Notes: generated by a model not told the origin, from the sequence alone. A stretch of DNA of 64,000 bases from Agromyces sp. Leaf222 (GCF_001421565.1 NZ_LMKQ01000001.1:1425651-1489650); one strand, 5' to 3'; counted from the stretch's first letter, positions 51,568 through 60,520 are shown. Made by a program: numbers and translations.

Positions 51568-54345
51568 TTGAACATCCTCGTGACCAGACGACCACGAGCC
51601 TGGGCCGTCCTCGGCGCGGTCATCGCGCTCGTGCTCGCAAGCGTCGGCATCTCCGCCGCCCCGGCCAACGCCGCGATCCCCAGTGGAACCGGGAGCATCT
51701 CGGGCCACATCACGCTGCCGGCCGGTATCGACCCGGCAACGGCCGGCCTCTCGGTCGGTGTGTTCGAAGCCTCCGTCGACAACAGCTCGATGGGCGGATC
51801 CATCACGCCCGCAGGCGACTTCGTCGTCTCGGGTCTCGGCGCCGGCACCTACAAGCTCGAGTTCCGCGCCTGGAACGAGCCGTCCGTGCTGCCCGGGTGG
51901 TACGGGGGAGCTGTCGACTTCGCCTCCGCCAAGACCGTGACGCTCACCGCCGGACAGCAGCTCACCGGCATCGACGCGACGCTCGCGCAGGCGGGATCGA
52001 TCGCCGGCGTGCTCTCGGGAGTCCCGGCGTCCGGCGCGAACGTGATCGCCTGGCGACTCGACAGCAGCGGTCAGTGGTCGCAGGCGGGATACCAGAACCT
52101 CGCAGCGAACGGCCCGTACGAGATCTCGGGGCTCGCGGTCGGAACATACACGCTGCAATTCAACACCGGCACCTACCGCGACCAGTACTGGAAGCTGCAG
52201 GCCGACCTCGCCTCGGCGACGCGCATCGAGGTCGCCGGGGGCGCGCTCACGGGATTCGACGCGGACGTCTCCGCGGGGCTGGTCACGCCCAGCCTCAACG
52301 TGGCCGGATCGCGTCAGGTCGGCTCGGTGCTCCAGGTCACCGGCACCTGGGAGACGCAGCCCGACACGGTCTCGTACCAGTGGCTCGCGAACGGCACGGC
52401 GATCGCCGGCGCGACGTCGTCGACCTACACCCCGACCGCGGCCGTCGTCGGCGCCTCCATCAGCGTCCGGTTCGTCGGTGAGAAGGCGGGGTACGTCTCG
52501 GCGACCGACGTCATCCAGGTCGGCACGATCTCGAAGGGGCTCATCACGGCCGCTACGCCGTCGATCACGGGCACCACGGTCACCGGCGCGACCCTGACCG
52601 CCGTGCCGGGCACCTGGCCGACGGGAACGACGCTCACGTACCAGTGGACCGCCTCCGGCGCGAACATCGCCGGCGCGACCGGCAAGACGTTCGTCCTCAC
52701 CTCGGCGCAGCAGGGTCGACTCGTCGCGGTCCTCGTGACCGGCACGCTGGCGGGGTACGAGCCCGCGACCGGGCGCAGCGCAGGTATCGGCCCCTCCCAG
52801 GCCGACGGCTACACGGCCCCGACGCCGACGGTCTCGGGCACCCCTGCCGTCGCCTCGACGCTCACGGCCGTGACCGGCACCTGGACCTCGGGCACCGTGC
52901 TCTCCTACCAGTGGTACGCCTCGGGCGCCGCGATCAGTGGTGCGACGGCATCGACGTTCAAGCTCACGAGCGCTCAGGCGGGCAAGACGATCTCGGTCAC
53001 TGTCACGGGCAAGCTCGGCGGCAACACGCGTGCCGTCAAGCCGTCGGCCGCGACCGCGAAGGTCGCTACCGCGACCACCCCGACCGTCGCCGGCACGGCG
53101 GCCGTCGGATCGACGCTCACCGCGACTCCCGGCGCCTGGACGACCGGCAGCGCCTTGACCTACCAGTGGTACGCCTCGGGCACCGCGATCTCGGGTGCGA
53201 CGGCGTCGACGTTCAAGCTCACGTCGACGCAGGCGGGCAAGGCCATCACGGTCGCCGTGAAGGGCACGCTGTCGGGCTACGCCACGGTCACGAAGACCTC
53301 GGCGGCGACGGCGAAGGTCGCAACGGTCGCGACGCCCACGATCTCGGGAACCGCCGAAGTCGCCTCAACGCTGACGGCGAAGACGGGCACGTGGACGACG
53401 GGCACGACGTTCACGTACCAGTGGTACGCGTCGGGCACGGCGATCGCTGGTGCGACGGCATCGACGTTCAAGCTCACGAGCGCGCAGGCGGGCAAGACGA
53501 TCACGGTCGACGTGAAGGGCACGCTGTCGGGCTACCCGACGATCACGAAGACGTCGGCTGCGACAGTGACCGTCGCGACGGCCCCAACGCCGACGATCTC
53601 CGGCACCCTCGCCGTCGGATCCACGCTGACGGCGACGACCGGCACGTGGACGACCGGCACCGCGCTGACGTACCAGTGGTACGCCTCGGGCACGGCGATC
53701 TCGGGTGCGACGGCGTCCACGTTCAAGCTCACGAGCGCGCAGGCCGGCAAAGCGATCACGGTCGCGGTGAAGGGCACGCTGTCGGGCTATCCGACGATCA
53801 CGAAGACGTCGGCTGCGACGGCCAAGGTCGCGACGGTCGCCACGCCGTGGATCTCGGAGTGGATCGCAGTCGGGTCGACCTTGAAGGCGAACACCGGCAC
53901 GTGGACGACCGGCACGACGTTCACGTACCAGTGGTACGTGAACGGTGCGGCGGTCTCGGGTGCGACCTCGTCGACCTACACGCTCACGACTGCCCACGCC
54001 GGCAAGACGATCACCGTCGCGGTGAAGGGCACCCTGTCGGGGTATCCGACGATCACGAAGACGTCCGAGGTGACGCCGAAGGTCGCGACGGTGGCGACGC
54101 CGACGATCTCGGGCACGGCGAAGGTCGGCTCGACGCTCACTGCCAAGACCGGCACCTGGACGACCGGCACGGCGTTCACGTACCAGTGGTACGCGGGGGG
54201 CACCGCGATCCCGGGTGCGACCGCGTCGACCTACCAGCTCGCGACGGCGCAGAAGGGCACGGCGGTCTCCGTCCTGGTCACGGGCACGCTCAGCGGCTAC
54301 CAGACGATCGTGAAGGGGTCGTCGGCCGTCGTGCCCGTCGGCTGA
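51568..54345 (+). CDS. Large secreted protein with Ig-like repeats
   Basis: 925-residue exported protein. A signal peptide (AWAVLGAVIALVLASVGISAAPANA) is followed by two carboxypeptidase-regulatory-like beta-sandwich domains (about residues 35-240; GSISGHITLPAG and GSIAGVLSGVP), then eight Ig-like repeats of 85-89 residues with the core YQWYASGTAISGATASTF. The last six are at an exact 255-bp period. No sortase motif, membrane anchor or S-layer domain follows; it ends VVPVG. Likely an adhesin or extracellular scaffold; the partner is unknown. I start at TTG 51568, with GGGAGG 6 nt upstream and the signal peptide right after. Confidence 0.88.
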   Translation: MNILVTRRPRAWAVLGAVIALVLASVGISAAPANAAIPSGTGSISGHITLPAGIDPATAGLSVGVFEASVDNSSMGGSITPAGDFVVSGLGAGTYKLEFRAWNEPSVLPGWYGGAVDFASAKTVTLTAGQQLTGIDATLAQAGSIAGVLSGVPASGANVIAWRLDSSGQWSQAGYQNLAANGPYEISGLAVGTYTLQFNTGTYRDQYWKLQADLASATRIEVAGGALTGFDADVSAGLVTPSLNVAGSRQVGSVLQVTGTWETQPDTVSYQWLANGTAIAGATSSTYTPTAAVVGASISVRFVGEKAGYVSATDVIQVGTISKGLITAATPSITGTTVTGATLTAVPGTWPTGTTLTYQWTASGANIAGATGKTFVLTSAQQGRLVAVLVTGTLAGYEPATGRSAGIGPSQADGYTAPTPTVSGTPAVASTLTAVTGTWTSGTVLSYQWYASGAAISGATASTFKLTSAQAGKTISVTVTGKLGGNTRAVKPSAATAKVATATTPTVAGTAAVGSTLTATPGAWTTGSALTYQWYASGTAISGATASTFKLTSTQAGKAITVAVKGTLSGYATVTKTSAATAKVATVATPTISGTAEVASTLTAKTGTWTTGTTFTYQWYASGTAIAGATASTFKLTSAQAGKTITVDVKGTLSGYPTITKTSAATVTVATAPTPTISGTLAVGSTLTATTGTWTTGTALTYQWYASGTAISGATASTFKLTSAQAGKAITVAVKGTLSGYPTITKTSAATAKVATVATPWISEWIAVGSTLKANTGTWTTGTTFTYQWYVNGAAVSGATSSTYTLTTAHAGKTITVAVKGTLSGYPTITKTSEVTPKVATVATPTISGTAKVGSTLTAKTGTWTTGTAFTYQWYAGGTAIPGATASTYQLATAQKGTAVSVLVTGTLSGYQTIVKGSSAVVPVG
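52822..54345. repeat. Six tandem 255-bp repeats coding Ig-like domains
   Basis: Units begin at 52822, 53077, 53332, 53587, 53842 and 54097, each 255 bp except the last, which ends at the stop. Neighbouring units share long near-identical stretches (for example around the coded KGTLSGYPTITKTS), so recombination could change the copy number in steps of 85 residues. The seventh-from-last unit (from 52555) is 267 bp and more diverged. Confidence 0.92.
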
Positions 54346-54362
54346 TCGCCTGATCCACCCGT

Positions 54363-54401
54363 CGAGGGCCGGTCTCCCGAACTCGGGGAGGCCGGCCCTC
54401 G
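54363..54401 (+). terminator. Terminator after the surface-repeat gene
   Basis: CGAGGGCCGG (54363-54372) pairs with CCGGCCCTCG (54392-54401); the stem continues inward with CTCCC/GGGAG to about 16 bp with one wobble. It begins 18 nt after the stop. No U-tract. Confidence 0.75.
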
Positions 54402-54505
54402 CGCTGTCCGGCGGCAGGCCGCGCCACGCGCCGCGCCTGCGTCGGGCGCGGCCGTCTCGCAGTCGGTCGGCGGTAGTCTCGTCTGCGCACGACGAAAGCG
54501 AGCCC

Positions 54506-55444
54506 ATGCCCGACAGTCCGCTCTCCGCCTCACCGTACGAGGTGCTCGGCGTCCGCGCCGACGCGAACGACGACGAACTCCGCCGCGCGTACCGCCGCGC
54601 GCTCCGGCACGCGCACCCCGACACCGGGGGATCGACGACGCAGTTCGATGCCGTGCAGCGCGCGTGGATCCTCGTCGGCACGCCCGCCGCGCGGGCCGCG
54701 TTCGACCGGGGAGGCCGCGGCGCCGAGTCCATGGCCGAGCCCACGCGGGCGACCTGGGCCCCGGCGCCGCCGCGCCCGCCTCGCGACTCGCGTCCGCTCG
54801 CCCGCTCGTACGGCCACCCGGGCGGGCTCACCCGGCAGCGCTATCTCGACGGCATCCGCGAATGGGTCGGCCTCGGCGACGAGATCCCCGACCCGTACGA
54901 CCCGACGCTCGTTCGTCGAGCTCCCCGCGAGATCCGGCACCTCCTCGCCGACGCGCTCGCCGAAGAGGCCACGGCCCGATCGCTCTCGACGCTCGGCATC
55001 GCGTTCACGGTCTGGCACGACGTGGCGACGGATGCCGCGGGGCACGGCCTGCCCCCGAAGCTCGACCACCTCGTGCTCGGCCCGACGGGCCTGTTCGCCA
55101 TCCAGTCCGAGGACTGGGGCGGGCCCGTGCGCTTCCGCCGGGGCGAGCTCATCGGCGAGGCGCTCGCGGGGGAGCGGCCGATCCGCGCGCTCGCCGCCCG
55201 CGCGAAGTCCATCGGCCGCGCCGCGAAGGTCAAGCCGACCGGGCTCATCGTCGTCGTGCCAGACGAGTTCGCCGAGGAGCCGCTGCAGGTCGGCGGCACC
55301 AACCGCGGTGCGGTCGTCGTGCTCGCGCGCGCGTCGCGGGTCGCGAGCGCGATCCGCGAGGGCATCCCCGGATCCCCGTTCATCGGCGGCGCCGAGGTCA
55401 TGGAGGTGCGCACGCGCCTGCAGCAGAGCGTGCGCTTCGCCTGA
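54506..55444 (+). CDS. J-domain/NERD-like fusion protein
   Basis: 312 residues. Residues about 8-70 form a J-domain (SPYEVLGVRADANDDELRRAYRRAL with the HPD tripeptide in HAHPDTGG). After a Pro/Arg-rich linker, residues about 130-300 resemble a nuclease-related NERD domain: KLDHLVLGPTGLFAIQSEDWGG corresponds to the D-hIVvGP-GvFvIEtK pattern, with Ser-Glu where Lys is expected. A J-domain would recruit DnaK. This combination is uncommon outside actinobacteria; function unknown. The ATG has GCGAGC nearby and TAGTCT (54475-54480) as -10. Confidence 0.8.
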   Translation: MPDSPLSASPYEVLGVRADANDDELRRAYRRALRHAHPDTGGSTTQFDAVQRAWILVGTPAARAAFDRGGRGAESMAEPTRATWAPAPPRPPRDSRPLARSYGHPGGLTRQRYLDGIREWVGLGDEIPDPYDPTLVRRAPREIRHLLADALAEEATARSLSTLGIAFTVWHDVATDAAGHGLPPKLDHLVLGPTGLFAIQSEDWGGPVRFRRGELIGEALAGERPIRALAARAKSIGRAAKVKPTGLIVVVPDEFAEEPLQVGGTNRGAVVVLARASRVASAIREGIPGSPFIGGAEVMEVRTRLQQSVRFA

Positions 55445-55555
55445 CCGTCGTGCCGGCCCGACGCCGGTCTCGTGACGGCGCCGGGGCGCCTCCTCGCACG
55501 GCGGGGGATGGCCGCTCGGTTCGCGTCGGCGGCATCCGCGGTGTTGGATTGACCC

Positions 55556-56833
55556 ATGCCCCTCGTTGACCGTGACGCCCACATCGAAGACCTCTCCGCG
55601 TTCATCCGCGAATCGCCGTCGTCGTACCACGCGGCGGTCGCCGTCGCCGATCGCCTCGTCGCCGCGGGGTTCGAGCGGCTCGACGAGCGCGACGAGTGGC
55701 CGGCCGGCCCCGGTCGCCGCGTGGTCGTGCGCGACGGCGCCGTCATCGCCTGGGTGCAGCCCGAGGCCGCGACCGCGACGAGCCCGTACCGCATCATCGG
55801 CGCGCACACCGACTCGCCCTCGTTCAAGCTGAAGCCCGGCGCCTCGACGAGCTCCGAGGGCGTGCTGCAGGCCGGCGTCGAGGTCTACGGCGGCCCGCTG
55901 CTGAACTCGTGGCTCGACCGCGAGCTCGAACTCGCCGGACGCCTCGTGACGGCCGACGGCACCGAGCACCTCGTGCGCACGGGCGCGCTGCTGCGCATCC
56001 CGCAGCTCGCGATCCACCTCGACCGCGAGGTCAACAAGGGCCTCACGCTCGACCGCCAGCGACACCTGCAGCCGATCTGGGGTTCGGGCGCCGCGGGCGA
56101 CGTGCTCGCGCACCTCGCGGGCATCGCCGGCCTGCACGCCGACGAGATCGCGGGGCACGACGTGCTCGTGGCCGACACGGCCGCGCCGACGCGCTTCGGC
56201 CTCGACGACGTGTTCTTCGCCGCCGGGCGCCAGGACAACCTGACCTCGGTGCACGCCGGACTCGTGGCGCTGCTCGCGGCCGGCGACGACGCGGCATCCG
56301 ACCATGTCAGCGTGCTCGCCGCGTTCGACCACGAGGAGCTCGGCTCCGAGTCGCGCTCGGGCGCGAGCGGTCCGTTCCTCGTCGACGTGCTCGCGCGCAT
56401 CGCCGGCGGCCTCGGCGCCGATGAGCACGACCGCCGTCGTGCGTTCGCCTCGTCGTGGCTGCTCTCGTCCGACGCGGGCCATGCCGTGCACCCCAACTAC
56501 CCCGAGCGCCACGACCCCGTGAACCGCCCGCACCTCGGCGACGGACCGCTGCTGAAGCTGAACGCGAACCAGAAGTACGCGACCGACGCGCACGGCTCGG
56601 CGCTCTGGGCGCGGGCGTGCGAGCAGGCGGGCGTGCGCTTCCAGCCGTTCGTGTCGAACAACGCGATCCCGTGCGGTTCGACGATCGGGCCGCTGAGCGC
56701 GACGCGCCTCGGCATCCGCACGGTCGACGTCGGCACGCCGCTGCTGTCGATGCACTCGGCCCGTGAGCTCTCGCACGTCGACGACCTGGCCGCGCTCGCG
56801 GCGGCGGCGACCGCGTTCCTCACGCCCGCCTGA
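55556..56833 (+). CDS. M18-family aminopeptidase
   Basis: 425-residue dinuclear-zinc aminopeptidase (aspartyl aminopeptidase family), cytoplasmic, removing N-terminal residues from peptides. Metal and catalytic regions: IIGAHTDSPSFKLKP, GRQDNLTSVHAGL, FDHEELGSESRSGASGPFL and LLSSDAGHAVHPNY, with a final His in LSMHSARELSHVDD. Length is normal for bacterial members. TTGGAT ends 6 nt before the ATG and no ribosome site is seen. A hairpin follows the stop. Confidence 0.93.
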   Translation: MPLVDRDAHIEDLSAFIRESPSSYHAAVAVADRLVAAGFERLDERDEWPAGPGRRVVVRDGAVIAWVQPEAATATSPYRIIGAHTDSPSFKLKPGASTSSEGVLQAGVEVYGGPLLNSWLDRELELAGRLVTADGTEHLVRTGALLRIPQLAIHLDREVNKGLTLDRQRHLQPIWGSGAAGDVLAHLAGIAGLHADEIAGHDVLVADTAAPTRFGLDDVFFAAGRQDNLTSVHAGLVALLAAGDDAASDHVSVLAAFDHEELGSESRSGASGPFLVDVLARIAGGLGADEHDRRRAFASSWLLSSDAGHAVHPNYPERHDPVNRPHLGDGPLLKLNANQKYATDAHGSALWARACEQAGVRFQPFVSNNAIPCGSTIGPLSATRLGIRTVDVGTPLLSMHSARELSHVDDLAALAAAATAFLTPA

Positions 56834-56844
56834 TCATCCGCGCC

Positions 56845-56892
56845 CCGGAACAGGCGTTGGCGCCCGACGCGCCGGTTCGACGCCTGTTCCGG
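56845..56892. terminator. Inverted repeat after M18 gene, with a 16-bp direct repeat beyond
   Basis: CCGGAACAGGCG (56845-56856) pairs perfectly with CGCCTGTTCCGG (56881-56892) around a 24-nt loop, 11 nt after the M18 stop; probably a terminator. Just beyond, TGTTCTCGAGGCACGG occurs twice (56915-56930 and 56934-56949), a direct repeat of unknown meaning upstream of the rhodanese gene. Confidence 0.5.
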
Positions 56893-57031
56893 TGCAGGTC
56901 CGGTCGCCGCACTCTGTTCTCGAGGCACGGGCCTGTTCTCGAGGCACGGCCGCATGGCGATGGCCGGATGTCGCGGGTCGGCGTCCGGATTTCATGAGCG
57001 CCGAGCGGCCGCTCGATGGCAGCATCGACGC

Positions 57032-57565
57032 ATGACGCAAGATACGGCCACCGCCACCCTGTTCGAGCACGTCGCCCCGTCGCTCGACGCGATCGCGCAC
57101 TTCCGTGGACGACTCGGCTTCGAGGCCGACGTCTCCGACGTGCACGGCGCCCTCGCCGACGGCGAGCCGTTCGTGCTCATCGACACCCGCAACGACGCCG
57201 CCTGGGCGCAGGGGCACGTGCCCGGCGCCGTGCACCTGCCGCGTCGGGACATCGGCCTGCGCGCGGCATCCGTGGTTCCGATCGGCACCCCGGTCGTCGT
57301 CTACTGCTGGGGCCCCGCCTGCAACGGCGCGACGAAGTCGGCGCTCGAATTCGCGACGCTCGGCTACCCGGTGAAGGAGATGATCGGCGGCTTCGAGTAC
57401 TGGGTGCGAGAGGGCTTCGCGTTCGACACGGCCGACGGGCTCGCCCAGCGGGTGCCCGACGCGCTCACGAACGTCGCGCCCGCCGGGCTCACGGGGGCCG
57501 ACGCGACGACCGGCGCCGCGGCATCCGTCACGACCATCGACACGGGCATCACCTGCGCCTGCTGA
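57032..57565 (+). CDS. Rhodanese-domain protein with cysteine-containing C-terminus
   Basis: 177-residue sulfurtransferase-like protein. The rhodanese core includes LIDTRNDAAWAQGHVPGAVHLPRRD and the active Cys in VYCWGPACNGATKSA, a loop longer than in the small rhodanese at 16185. A C-terminal extension ends in TCAC, so two cysteines in a CxC arrangement occupy the last three residues, which could accept sulfur or bind metal. The start ATG 57032 lacks a strong ribosome site. Convergent with sdaA, with a shared terminator. Confidence 0.85.
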   Translation: MTQDTATATLFEHVAPSLDAIAHFRGRLGFEADVSDVHGALADGEPFVLIDTRNDAAWAQGHVPGAVHLPRRDIGLRAASVVPIGTPVVVYCWGPACNGATKSALEFATLGYPVKEMIGGFEYWVREGFAFDTADGLAQRVPDALTNVAPAGLTGADATTGAAASVTTIDTGITCAC

Positions 57566-57618
57566 GGCCCCGGCGGCTGAACCCTGCGGTGCCGACCCCT
57601 CAGCGGGCGGACCGACTC

Positions 57619-57653
57619 GGGCCGCGCAGCGCGCGACACCGCCTGCGCGGCCC
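57619..57653. terminator. Bidirectional terminator between rhodanese and sdaA
   Basis: GGGCCGCGCAG (57619-57629) pairs perfectly with CTGCGCGGCCC (57643-57653) around a 13-nt loop, ending 2 nt before the sdaA stop codon. Its place between convergent genes suggests use from both sides. Confidence 0.7.
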
Positions 57654-57655
57654 GG

Positions 57656-59041
57656 TCAGCACTCCACGACGTTGACGGCGAGCCCGCCGAGGCTCGTCTC
57701 CTTGTACTTCGACTTCATGTCGATGCCCGTCTGGCGCATGGTCTCGATGACCGTGTCGAGCGACACGAGGTGCGTGCCGTCGCCGTGCAGGGCCAGGCGC
57801 GCGGCCGAGACCGCCGTCGACGACGCGATCGCGTTGCGCTCGATGCAGGGCACCTGCACGAGCCCGCCGACCGGGTCGCAGGTGAGGCCGAGGTGGTGCT
57901 CCATGGCGATCTCGGCCGCGTTCTCGACCTGGCGGGGCGTGCCGCCGAGCACCGCGCAGAGCGCGCCGGCGGCCATCGCGCACGCGGATCCGACCTCGGC
58001 CTGGCATCCGCCCTCGGCGCCCGAGATCGAGGCGTTGCGCTTGACGAGCGACGCGATCGCCGCGGCCGTGAGCAGGTAGCGGCGGATGCCGGCGGCATCC
58101 GCACCGGGAACGAAACGCAGGTAGTAGTGGCCGACCGCGGGGATGATGCCCGCGGCGCCGTTCGTCGGCGCGGTGACGACGCGCCCGCCCGACGCGTTCT
58201 CTTCGTTCACGGCGAGCGCGAACGCGTGCAGCCACTCGGTCGACGTGTCGCGGGCGCCCGGATGCGCGGCCTCGTCGCGCTCGTACTGCTCGAGGCGCCG
58301 TCGAACGTCGGGGGCGCGGCGCTTCACCTTGAGGCCGCCGGGCAGCGTGCCCCCGGTGTCGAGGCCGTGCTCGACGCACACGGCCATCGCCGCCCAGATC
58401 GCGTCGAGCCCGGCGTCGATGCCGGCCTCGCCGTGCAGGGCGACCTCGTTCGACCGCACGATGTCGCACATCGACACGTCGTGCTCCTCGCAGAGCTCGA
58501 GCAACTCGGCCGCCGTGGAGTACGCGAGCGGATAACGCACGACCTCCGACTCCTGCGGGGCGTCGCCGTCGCGCCGGATGAACCCGCCGCCCACGGAGTA
58601 GTACGTCTCCTCGACGAGCGGCAGCGCGTCGTCGCCGTGCCAGGCCTGCAGCGTCAGCGCGTTCGGGTGCCCGGGCAGGCGGGTGCGCGGGGCGAACGCC
58701 ACGTCTTCGCTCGACATGGTGATCGGATGCCGACCCGCGAGCTGCACGTCGGCGCCCTCGCCGAGCGCGGTCCACGCGTTGCGCACGTCGTCGGGATCGC
58801 AGTCGTCGGGTCGGAGCCCGCGGAGCCCGGCGACGACGGCATCGGGCGTGCCGTGGCCGAGCCCGGTCGCGCCGAGCGAGCCGAAGAGCGTGCACGTGAC
58901 CCGGTCGACCTGCTCGAGCAGGCCGTCGTCGACGAGTCGTTCGGCGAAGGCCCTGGCCGCCCGCATGGGGCCGACGGTATGCGAACTCGAGGGGCCGATC
59001 CCGATCGAGAAGAGATCGAGGGCAGAGACGAACGCTGTCAC
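57656..59041 (-). CDS. sdaA: L-serine ammonia-lyase (iron-sulfur L-serine dehydratase)
   Basis: 461-residue single-chain iron-sulfur enzyme converting L-serine to pyruvate and ammonia. The N-terminal domain has SALDLFSIGIGPSSSHTVGPMRAA; the catalytic part has the Cys positions for the [4Fe-4S] cluster (GAEGGCQAEVG, LTCDPVGGLVQVPC) and APTNGAAGIIPAV. I start at GTG 59041, where TACCCT (59049-59054 on its strand) lies 7 nt upstream and no ribosome site is seen; the long upstream open frame is not supported. Oxygen lability of the cluster is a family trait. It balances serC in the same window. Confidence 0.94.
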   Translation of the reverse strand: MTAFVSALDLFSIGIGPSSSHTVGPMRAARAFAERLVDDGLLEQVDRVTCTLFGSLGATGLGHGTPDAVVAGLRGLRPDDCDPDDVRNAWTALGEGADVQLAGRHPITMSSEDVAFAPRTRLPGHPNALTLQAWHGDDALPLVEETYYSVGGGFIRRDGDAPQESEVVRYPLAYSTAAELLELCEEHDVSMCDIVRSNEVALHGEAGIDAGLDAIWAAMAVCVEHGLDTGGTLPGGLKVKRRAPDVRRRLEQYERDEAAHPGARDTSTEWLHAFALAVNEENASGGRVVTAPTNGAAGIIPAVGHYYLRFVPGADAAGIRRYLLTAAAIASLVKRNASISGAEGGCQAEVGSACAMAAGALCAVLGGTPRQVENAAEIAMEHHLGLTCDPVGGLVQVPCIERNAIASSTAVSAARLALHGDGTHLVSLDTVIETMRQTGIDMKSKYKETSLGGLAVNVVEC

Positions 59042-59219
59042 GGGTTCAAGGGTACGCCGCAGACCGTGCACGCATTCGCCGGGAGCGTGCATGGATCTTG
59101 CGTGGTCGGTCCGATCGTCGCGGAACCCGCGCGTGGATACCGCCGTCGGCCGATCTTCACTTCTGCTGAAGTTTCGGCGAAAGCTGGATGCCAATGGCGC
59201 GGGTATTGCCGGGCACCCG

Positions 59220-59249
59220 TTGACATCCATCGTGGGCGCCGAATAGTCT
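59220..59249 (+). promoter_or_regulatory. Promoter of the ThuA-domain gene
   Basis: TTGACA (59220-59225) and TAGTCT (59244-59249) are 18 nt apart, the best consensus promoter in the window. Transcription would start near 59256, giving a leader of about 95 nt. The rest of the 309-nt gap from sdaA (59042-59350) is moderately AT-rich and has no gene that I can see. Confidence 0.7.
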
Positions 59250-59350
59250 CGTCCCTGTGGATATGTCGCTTAAGGCAACATATTCGGCCGATCCGCCCGA
59301 GCGGCGAACGGTCAGCTCATGCACGGTCCACTCGAAGGGGAGAACGACCT

Positions 59351-60454
59351 ATGAAGCAACACGTCCAACGAGCCGTCACGGGGCTCTGCGCCGTCGGCGT
59401 CACGCTCAGCCTCGGCATCGCCGCGGCTCCGGCGAACGCCGCTGACGACGAGTACCAGGTGCTCGTCGTCGGGGAGACCCTCGGCTTCCGCCACTCGCAC
59501 ATCGACGACACCACGCTCGCGATCATCGCCCTCGGCGAGGAGCACGGGTTCGGCGTCGACGTGTGGGATCCGCCGCAGGGCAACTCGCCCGGCCAGCCCG
59601 CGCTCACGCTCACAAGCTCACCGTTCACCACCGCGGCCGACCTGTCCAAGTACGAGACGATCATCTTCGCCTCGCCGGTCGACGCGACGAACAACCTCGA
59701 CCCGAACCGGCCGCGCCTGCTGAACGACACCGAACTCGGGGCGTTCCAGGGGTACATCCGCGGGGGCGGCGGCTACGTGGGCCTCCACGCGGCCACCGAC
59801 TCGATGCACACGGTGCCCTGGTACAGCGAGCTCACGGGCGGCAGCGCGCGTTTCCGCAACCACCCGGCGCAGCAGACCGCGACGATGCGGGTCGAGAGCC
59901 CGGGGCATCCGTCGACGACGATGCTGCCCGCCGCGTGGCAGCGCTTCGACGAGTGGTACAACTTCACGACCAACCCGCGTGACGACGTCCACGTGCTCAT
60001 CACGCTCGACGAGTCCACCTACAACCCGGGCAACGGCGCCATGGGCGCCGACCACCCGATCGCGTGGTGCCAGAACTTCGAGGGCGGTCGCTCCTGGTAC
60101 GAGGGCGCCGGACACACGGATGTCTCCTGGAGCGACCCGCTCTTCCTCGAGCACATCCTCGGCGGCATCGAGTGGACCGCGGGCAAGGTCACCGGTGGCG
60201 GAGACTGCGTGACGTTCCCCGAGGTCGACGGGATCCTCGCGGATCTCGCTGATGACTCGAAGAAGAACGCCAAGCTCGCCGGTGACGTCACGGCGTACCT
60301 CGTGACCGCCGAGGCCGCGGCCGACGCCGGCGATCACGCACGTGCGAGCCACGTGCTGAAGCAGGCCAAGGGCAAGGCGCACGGCATCCAGGACGCCGAG
60401 CTCGTCGAGAAGATCGCCGACCTCATCGAGTGGCAGCAGGCGCTCGGCGGCTGA
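59351..60454 (+). CDS. Secreted ThuA-domain protein
   Basis: 367-residue exported protein. A signal peptide (VTGLCAVGVTLSLGIAAAPANA) precedes a ThuA-like glutamine-amidotransferase-fold domain (about residues 35-280): VLVVGETLGFRHSHIDD, FQGYIRGGGGYVGLHAATDS and GRSWYEGAGHTDVSW. ThuA proteins act in disaccharide or glycan metabolism. The last about 75 residues form a separate helical domain (LAGDVTAYLVTAEAAADAG and later) resembling the small FIMAH-type modules of extracellular enzymes; uncertain. GGGGAG lies 9 nt before the ATG. It has its own strong promoter and terminator, so it is monocistronic. Confidence 0.88.
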   Translation: MKQHVQRAVTGLCAVGVTLSLGIAAAPANAADDEYQVLVVGETLGFRHSHIDDTTLAIIALGEEHGFGVDVWDPPQGNSPGQPALTLTSSPFTTAADLSKYETIIFASPVDATNNLDPNRPRLLNDTELGAFQGYIRGGGGYVGLHAATDSMHTVPWYSELTGGSARFRNHPAQQTATMRVESPGHPSTTMLPAAWQRFDEWYNFTTNPRDDVHVLITLDESTYNPGNGAMGADHPIAWCQNFEGGRSWYEGAGHTDVSWSDPLFLEHILGGIEWTAGKVTGGGDCVTFPEVDGILADLADDSKKNAKLAGDVTAYLVTAEAAADAGDHARASHVLKQAKGKAHGIQDAELVEKIADLIEWQQALGG

Positions 60455-60480
60455 CCCGCGCACCAGCAGCGCATCGACGG

Positions 60481-60511
60481 GACGGGCTCCGCCAGGACGG
60501 CGGGGCCCGTC
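60481..60511 (+). terminator. Terminator after ThuA-domain gene
   Basis: GACGGGCTCCGCC (60481-60493) pairs with GGCGGGGCCCGTC (60499-60511), 13 bp with one wobble, around a 5-nt loop, 26 nt after the stop. CCCTCGTCT follows. Confidence 0.78.
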
Positions 60512-60520
60512 CCCTCGTCT

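Noticed and set aside
52822-54345. Mobile element or CRISPR signal from long DNA repeats
   Set aside because: The 255-bp repeats are in-frame Ig-like domains inside one intact gene.
52822-54345. Sortase or S-layer anchoring signal in the repeat protein
   Set aside because: The last repeat ends VVPVG directly before the stop; no LPxTG-like motif, hydrophobic segment or basic tail follows.
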